From Salinimicrobium sp049687495 (GTDB taxonomy: Bacteria > Bacteroidota > Bacteroidia > Flavobacteriales > Flavobacteriaceae): a stretch of 42,846 nucleotides of DNA. The notes beneath the pieces were generated by a model. The model was not told the origin of the DNA. It was given only the letters and a program-made list of their open reading frames with translations, and did not search any database. Shown in pieces: positions 40,590 to 42,846 of the stretch; within the stretch, counting starts at the first letter, position 1; each line of letters opens with the position of its first letter. The DNA is taken from the NCBI GenBank assembly GCA_049687495.1, contig JBAVJB010000038.1, forward strand, positions 1-42,846. The letters are read 5' to 3'. The position numbers and the translations under genes were made by a program.

Positions 40590-41653
40590 ACCTCTTCTTT
40601 TTTGGCCTGCATCTCCTGCAGGACTTTCAATAGTTTAATATTTTCGGCCATGCTGCCAATAGTAAATCTCAACGTTTCCGCGCAAAGTGGCTGGCTGCTG
40701 CGATTACGCACCACAATGCCACGCTCCAACAGCTGCGAATATCTCAAGTTTGGATCGTCGACCTTCGCGAGAATAAAATTGGCGTCAGAAGGATACATCT
40801 TTTTCACAAAATCCAGCTTTGGCAATTCCTTCTCTAAAAAGGCTTTTTGAGACAGAATTTTCATTACCTCCAGCTTCACCTCCTCTTTGGCCTGTAACCG
40901 CTCCAGCGCCTTCTCCTGCGTAAGCACGTTCACATTGTAGGGCGGTTTTATTTTGTTGAGGATCGCAATAATTTCTTCGGAAGCATAGCAGCTTCCCAAT
41001 CTTATCCCCGCCTGCCCATAAGCCTTGGAAAGGGTTTGAGTGATCACCAGGTTTGGAAATTCCTTTAACCGAAGCAGCCAGCTCTGCTTTTCCGAAAAAT
41101 CTATATAAGCCTCATCGATAACAACAAGCCCCGAAAACTTTTCGAGCAGCTCCAGCACGGCAGCTTCGGAAAATGAATTGCCAGTAGGATTATTGGGAGA
41201 GCACAAAAAGATCATTTTGGTTTGCTCATCAACCTGCCGCAAAATTTGGTAAACATCAGGCTGAAAATCCTTTTTTAGCAGGACTTCCCGGTTTTCCACG
41301 TTGTTCAATTCTGCCAAAACTTTATACATGCCGTAAGTTGGCGGCAAACTAATCACGTTATCCTCCCTGGGCTCACAAAAAGCCCTGAACAACAGGTCCA
41401 GCACCTCATCACTCCCGTTTCCAAGCAGGATCTGCTCCATATCTAGCTCTTTTTGAGAGGCTAATTCGGCTTTTAACCTGCTTTGCTGCGGATCGGGATA
41501 GCGGTTCACGCCATTCTCGAACGGATTTTCATTGGCATCCAAAAATGTCATTTTTCGCACCTCTCCTTTGAACTCATCCCGCGCAGAAGAATACGGTTTC
41601 ATTCGCGCCACATTCTCCCTAACCAAATCTTCTATCTTGAATTCTTTTCTCAT
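40586..41653 (-). CDS. hisC: Histidinol-phosphate aminotransferase
   Basis: A 355-aa fold-type I PLP enzyme that transaminates imidazoleacetol phosphate with glutamate. The PLP lysine is K210 (QTLSKAYGQAG); CSPNNPTGN (151-159), VIDEAYIDF (178-186) and the start LDANENPFENG (38-48) are family hallmarks, and R-rich GIVVRNRS near 320 closes the substrate pocket. It overlaps hisD by 4 bp and hisB by 4 bp, a tight translational cascade. Codons for KMTFL (about residues 34-38) form a copy of the dispersed palindrome. Confidence 0.95.
   Translation of the reverse strand: MRKEFKIEDLVRENVARMKPYSSARDEFKGEVRKMTFLDANENPFENGVNRYPDPQQSRLKAELASQKELDMEQILLGNGSDEVLDLLFRAFCEPREDNVISLPPTYGMYKVLAELNNVENREVLLKKDFQPDVYQILRQVDEQTKMIFLCSPNNPTGNSFSEAAVLELLEKFSGLVVIDEAYIDFSEKQSWLLRLKEFPNLVITQTLSKAYGQAGIRLGSCYASEEIIAILNKIKPPYNVNVLTQEKALERLQAKEEVKLEVMKILSQKAFLEKELPKLDFVKKMYPSDANFILAKVDDPNLRYSQLLERGIVVRNRSSQPLCAETLRFTIGSMAENIKLLKVLQEMQAKKEEV
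41541..41555. repeat. Copy 5 of the palindrome core, inside hisC
   Basis: AAAAATGTCATTTTT is again 7-bp perfect arms around one base, but here it encodes residues KMTFL of HisC just before the conserved DANENP. It is the only coding copy and may be coincidence. Confidence 0.5.
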
Positions 41654-42846
41654 TGCTGTTTCTTTAACCTGAGGCTTACGGCATTTTTGTGCGCCTGTAA
41701 ACCTTCTGCCTCGGCCATTAGTTCAATGGCCGGACCAATATTTTTAATTCCTTCTGCGGAAATTTCCTGAAAACTGATGGTTTTCGTAAAACTGTCCAGA
41801 TTCACGCCGCTGTACTGTTTTGCGTAACCGTTGGTTGGCAGCGTGTGGTTGGTGCCCGACGCATAATCTCCTGCGCTTTCGGGCGTGTTGTTCCCTATAA
41901 AAACAGAACCTGCGTTAACCACACCGTTCACGAAGAATTCAGCATTATCGGCAGCAATGATGAGGTGTTCAGGACCATATTCATTGATGAGCTCCAAAGC
42001 CATTTTTGAATCTTCAGTATAAATAAGCCTCGAGTTCACAATTGCCGCTGATGCGATCTGCTTCCGCGGAAGCTCCTGTAACTGCCGCTCTACCTCCTGC
42101 TCTACTTCCTCCAGCAGCTTTTTTGAAAGCGAGACCAAAATTACCTGGCTGTCTTTTCCATGCTCTGCCTGTGATAGCAGGTCTGAGGCGACAAAAGCAG
42201 CATTAGCCGAATCATCTGCCAGAATTAACAATTCCGAAGGGCCTGCAGGCATATCTATAGCCACACTGTACTTGGTTGCCATTTGCTTCGCCACGGTCAC
42301 GAACTGGTTTCCTGGACCAAAGATCTTATACACTTTAGGTAAGGTGCCGGTTCCAAAGGTCATGCCCGCGATCGCCTGTATTCCGCCAACTTTAAAGATC
42401 TTATCAATTCCGCAGAGCTTTGCGGTGTAAAGCATCACCGGGTCGATCTCTCCCTGCTTATCCGGCGGGCTGCACATCACGATCTCCTCACAACCTGCGA
42501 TCTTTGCGGGAACGGAAAGCATCAGGATAGTGGAAAAAAGCGGTGCGGTACCCCCGGGAATATAAAGCCCTATCTTTTGGATCGGCTTTTTCTCCTGCCA
42601 GCACTTCACGCCGGCCATAGTTTCTACGAAAACTTTTCCGGTTTTTTGAGCCGCGTGAAAGGCTTCAATATTTTTTTTGGCCAGTTGAATGGCTTGTTTC
42701 AGATCATCAGAAACTTGCTGCTCCGCTTTCTCAATCTCTTTTCTGGAAACCTGAAGGGCTTCAGGTTTTATTCCGTCAAAAAGTTCAGTGTAACGAAATA
42801 CAGCTTCATCTCCCTTGGCTTTGACCTCGCCAAAGATCTCGCTTAC
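41650..42846 (-). CDS. hisD: Histidinol dehydrogenase, partial at right edge
   Basis: 398 codons are present and the frame is still open at the window edge (first complete codon GTA), so about 30 N-terminal residues lie outside. The short start at 42618 is internal: upstream codons read VSEIFGEVKAKGDEAVFRYT and later NIEAFHAAQKTGKVFVET, both typical HisD. Motifs include YIPGGTAPLFSTILML, GIQAIAGMTFGTGTLP, FGPGNQFVTVAKQ and AEHGKDSQVIL, the last supplying the catalytic Glu/His. It oxidises histidinol to histidine using NAD. It overlaps hisC by 4 bp; hisG is expected just upstream. Confidence 0.95.
   Translation of the reverse strand, partial: VSEIFGEVKAKGDEAVFRYTELFDGIKPEALQVSRKEIEKAEQQVSDDLKQAIQLAKKNIEAFHAAQKTGKVFVETMAGVKCWQEKKPIQKIGLYIPGGTAPLFSTILMLSVPAKIAGCEEIVMCSPPDKQGEIDPVMLYTAKLCGIDKIFKVGGIQAIAGMTFGTGTLPKVYKIFGPGNQFVTVAKQMATKYSVAIDMPAGPSELLILADDSANAAFVASDLLSQAEHGKDSQVILVSLSKKLLEEVEQEVERQLQELPRKQIASAAIVNSRLIYTEDSKMALELINEYGPEHLIIAADNAEFFVNGVVNAGSVFIGNNTPESAGDYASGTNHTLPTNGYAKQYSGVNLDSFTKTISFQEISAEGIKNIGPAIELMAEAEGLQAHKNAVSLRLKKQQ

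Noticed and set aside
42616..42618. Apparent hisD start at this ATG
   Set aside because: Upstream in-frame codons encode conserved HisD sequence to the window edge, so the ATG is internal.
1..42846. tRNA, rRNA, prophage, transposase or integrase genes
   Set aside because: No such sequence was seen by eye on either strand; only a possible non-coding MITE-like relic remains.

Overview
The window is about 43 kb of what looks like core chromosome from a member of the Bacteroidota, most probably a marine-type Flavobacteriaceae (Gramella/Salinimicrobium-like; this placement is inferred from protein character, not from a search). Supporting signs are repeated TAnnTTTG promoter boxes (some with an upstream TTTG/TTG at about 18-21 bp), almost no Shine-Dalgarno sequences, a class A PBP, SAT and histidine enzymes of Bacteroidota type (fused HisB and HisIE), and several short conserved proteins typical of flavobacteria. 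I found no rRNA, tRNA, CRISPR array, phage gene or transposase.

Layout. 1-412 has no convincing gene. 413-1981 (-) is a two-gene unit: a TVP38-type membrane protein and an SdiA-regulated-type beta-propeller. 2145-4442 (+) is a class A penicillin-binding protein, converging on an SF2 helicase (4473-5990, -) that diverges from a Crp/Fnr regulator (6155-6880, +). A secreted PepSY-like protein (6971-7519) faces the cysteine operon cysE-cysM (7556-9225, -). Next come a tiny Q/K-rich ORF, a FUSC/YccS-like membrane protein (9590-11851, -), a DJ-1/PfpI protein plus alpha/beta-hydrolase pair (12059-13654, +) and an SDR (13690-14409, -). A conserved small acidic protein, a DedA-like protein and a CDF zinc transporter (14638-16687, +) face a DEAD-box RNA helicase (16721-17833, -). 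A 47-codon YqaE/Pmp3 gene (18041-18184, +) and a 100-bp inverted-repeat element precede galE (18301-19335, -).

19534-22333 (+) carries DUF3817, a YbdG-like MscS channel and a membrane-anchored EEP hydrolase. 22330-24527 (-) is an aldehyde dehydrogenase, Nudix and hotdog thioesterase operon. Then follow two small conserved proteins, one GreA/GreB-like (24684-25642, +), a PgpH-like 7TM-HD phosphodiesterase (25643-27688, -), a thiolase plus an NlpC/P60 protein (27798-29735, +), and gyrA followed by a TPR protein (29857-33698, -). clpC (33940-36489, +) converges on the histidine operon hisD-C-B-H-A-F-IE (36542-42846, -), which runs off the right edge; hisG is expected beyond it.

I saw no obvious new multi-gene system; the gene content is largely housekeeping. 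The most unusual signals are: (i) a recurring perfect palindrome AAAAATG-N-CATTTTT, with four intergenic copies and one inside hisC; (ii) an NlpC/P60 protein whose catalytic Cys position is Ser; (iii) a 17-bp inverted repeat bounding a 100-bp element next to the YqaE gene; (iv) REP-like and purine/pyrimidine-switch structures in the only two long spacers of the his operon; and (v) two small genes (9408-9539 and 18041-18184) that length cut-offs would miss.
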